From Ovoidimarina sp050299695 (GTDB taxonomy: Bacteria > Pseudomonadota > Alphaproteobacteria > Rhodobacterales > Rhodobacteraceae), in assembly GCA_050299695.1 (NCBI GenBank), contig JBNKWI010000002.1, forward strand, positions 62,001 to 126,000: a stretch of 64,000 nt of DNA. The letters are read 5' to 3'. This document shows, piece after piece, positions 60,593 through 64,000 of the stretch. Under the pieces are notes generated by a model. That model made no database searches and had not been told where the DNA came from. It worked only from the letters and a program-made list of their open reading frames with translations. The translations under genes and the position numbers were made by a program. Each line of letters opens with the position of its first letter. The first letter of the stretch is position 1.

Positions 60593-61510
60593 CTACTCGT
60601 CGAACGTGATGTCGGGATTGCTGAGCACCGAGGGGTCGATCGCGCCGTTCTCGACGCGGGTGATCTCGGCGCCTTCGGTGGCCGCGGCGAGTACCTTCTC
60701 GACCGTTTCCTGCTGGAGCTGGAGGATGATCTCCTCGCGCACGTCCTCGAGCGGCGGCGCGTCCTTCTGGCGGGTCTCATAGAGCTTGATGACATGCCAG
60801 CCGAACTGGGTCTGCACGGGTTCGGACACCGTGCCCGGTTCGAGCGTGACGACGGCCTCCTCGAAGGCCGGCACCATCATGCCCTTGGAGAACCAGCCGA
60901 GGTCGCCGCCGTTCGGGCCCGACGGGCCGGTCGACTTCTCGCGCGCGGTCTCGGCGAAATCGGCGCCGCCGGCCAGCTCCTCGACGATGGCTTTGGCCTC
61001 GTCCTCCGTCTCGACGAGAATATGCGCGGCGTGGAATTCCTCTTCCGGCGCTGCCTCGGCATAGCGCGCGGTATAGGCGGCCTGGATCGCCTCCTCGGTG
61101 ATCGCTGCATCCACCGCCTCCTGGATCAGCTCGGAGACCTGGAGCGAGCGGGTCTCGTTCTCGATGACCATCGTCGAGTGCTTGTTGAGACCTTCGCGGC
61201 CCTGCCGCAACGCCTCCTGCTGCACCAGCTGGTCGAGGAGCCCCGTGAAGAGCACCGGGTCGGGGAGCTGCTGGTATTGCTCGGGGAGGCGCTCACGCGC
61301 CGCGATCATGTGGCCGAGGGTAATGTCGGTGCCGTTCACGGAGGCAACGACGGTATCCACCGTCACCTCGGCCGGCGCCGCGAGGGTGCCGGTCTCCGTT
61401 TCGGTTGCGGCCGCGGTTTCGGGCGCCTGCGCGCCTGTGCTTTCCTGGGCCCAGGCCGGCATCGCCAGGGCCAGGGCCGCGACAAACGCTGCGGAGCGGC
61501 TGAACTGCAT
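60593..61510 (-). CDS. Periplasmic parvulin-type peptidyl-prolyl isomerase
   Basis: The 305-residue protein starts at ATG 61510 with GAGGAAAA upstream and has a signal peptide ending MPAWA. An N-terminal SurA-like helical chaperone region precedes the rotamase domain: FHAAHILVETEDEAKAIVEEL, GPSGPNGGDLGWFSKGMMVPAFEEAV and TQFGWHVIKLYETR. It probably assists folding of exported proteins in the periplasm. It is upstream of argJ (six bases) and divergent from secA. Confidence 0.9.
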   Translation of the reverse strand: MQFSRSAAFVAALALAMPAWAQESTGAQAPETAAATETETGTLAAPAEVTVDTVVASVNGTDITLGHMIAARERLPEQYQQLPDPVLFTGLLDQLVQQEALRQGREGLNKHSTMVIENETRSLQVSELIQEAVDAAITEEAIQAAYTARYAEAAPEEEFHAAHILVETEDEAKAIVEELAGGADFAETAREKSTGPSGPNGGDLGWFSKGMMVPAFEEAVVTLEPGTVSEPVQTQFGWHVIKLYETRQKDAPPLEDVREEIILQLQQETVEKVLAAATEGAEITRVENGAIDPSVLSNPDITFDE

Positions 61511-61548
61511 CTGATTTTCCTCTCTTCTTGCCACGGTCCACCGCGACG

Positions 61549-61577
61549 TTGACAGTGTCGGACCCGGACCTTACATC
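61549..61577 (+). promoter_or_regulatory. Sigma-70-like promoter for secA
   Basis: TTGACA (61549-61554) and TACATC (61572-61577) are separated by exactly 17 bases, about 115 bases before the secA start. The -35 is perfect; the -10 matches the consensus in only three of six positions (TATAAT). Confidence 0.5.
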
Positions 61578-61691
61578 GCCTGTGTCCCAGACGGGGGCCG
61601 CCTTGTGCCTGCTTCTATGGCGGGTGGAAAGCGCGGGCAAGCGCCTCCCCCACACGATAGAGTCACCTGAGGGCGCGAGGCAGAGGCACAT

Positions 61692-64000
<2,309 letters not shown>

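Overview
The window reads as chromosomal DNA of a high-GC alphaproteobacterium, most likely order Rhodobacterales (Roseobacter/Rhodobacter relatives). Supporting this are the gene content and order: a fructose-type frcBCA system with a ROK regulator, an acuI-type reductase beside a DmdB-like ligase, the motB-flgE-flgK-flgL-flgI flagellar block with CtrA-like sites, a DUF2585 gene, and an alphaproteobacterial serC/serA/serB locus with a structured serC leader. No rRNA, tRNA, CRISPR array, insertion sequence or prophage was recognised. The first gene (GcvT fold) and the last (secA) are cut by the window edges.

Layout. (1) 1-4369: a tightly spaced plus-strand operon of a GcvT-fold C-terminus, DUF2182 membrane protein, DUF1326 Cys-rich protein, DmdB-like acyl-CoA ligase and AcuI-like reductase. 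It resembles a dimethylsulfoniopropionate/methylmercaptopropionate or short-chain acyl-CoA module. (2) 4482-8390: a cupin protein, an MFS exporter plus LysR regulator of lower GC that looks acquired, and a GNAT acetyltransferase. (3) 8591-12934: frcA, frcC and frcB on the minus strand, divergent from a ROK regulator with a clear palindromic operator between them. (4) 12941-22218: two divergent operons for exopolysaccharide assembly (tyrosine kinase, Wzz, AAA ATPase; then sugar transferase, TPR lipoprotein, export protein, outer-membrane barrel). This is the gene set that usually accompanies exosortase XrtA, but no exosortase is in the window. (5) 22256-28846: rhomboid protease, then motB, flgE, flgK, flgL and flgI. 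(6) 29015-36496: MscS channel, tamA and tamB (outer-membrane biogenesis).

(7) 36691-39497: rsfS, rlmH, 5-formyl-THF cyclo-ligase, a DUF2585 protein and a phosphoesterase. (8) 39544-43449: serA, serC and serB, the complete phosphorylated pathway from 3-phosphoglycerate to serine. (9) 43425-49842: mutS, a periplasmic msrA, argG, a small secreted basic protein and a quinone oxidoreductase. (10) 49982-51489: an XdhC/MocA-like molybdenum-cofactor pair. (11) 51506-58934: DctB/DctD two-component system followed by a TAXI-type TRAP transporter whose operon includes an iodotyrosine-deiodinase-like flavoprotein. (12) 58968-64000: mutT, argJ, a parvulin-type isomerase and divergent secA.

The points most worth a second look are: the deiodinase-like enzyme between the two TRAP transporter genes; the XrtA-type polysaccharide locus lacking its exosortase; a DctD whose sigma-54 contact loop reads GAFPGA; a 55-bp intergenic element with 11-bp tandem units present twice, 33 kb apart; the serC leader RNA; and several hairpins that bury or flank ribosome binding sites. 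All functional calls rest on reading the translated sequences; no database search was run.
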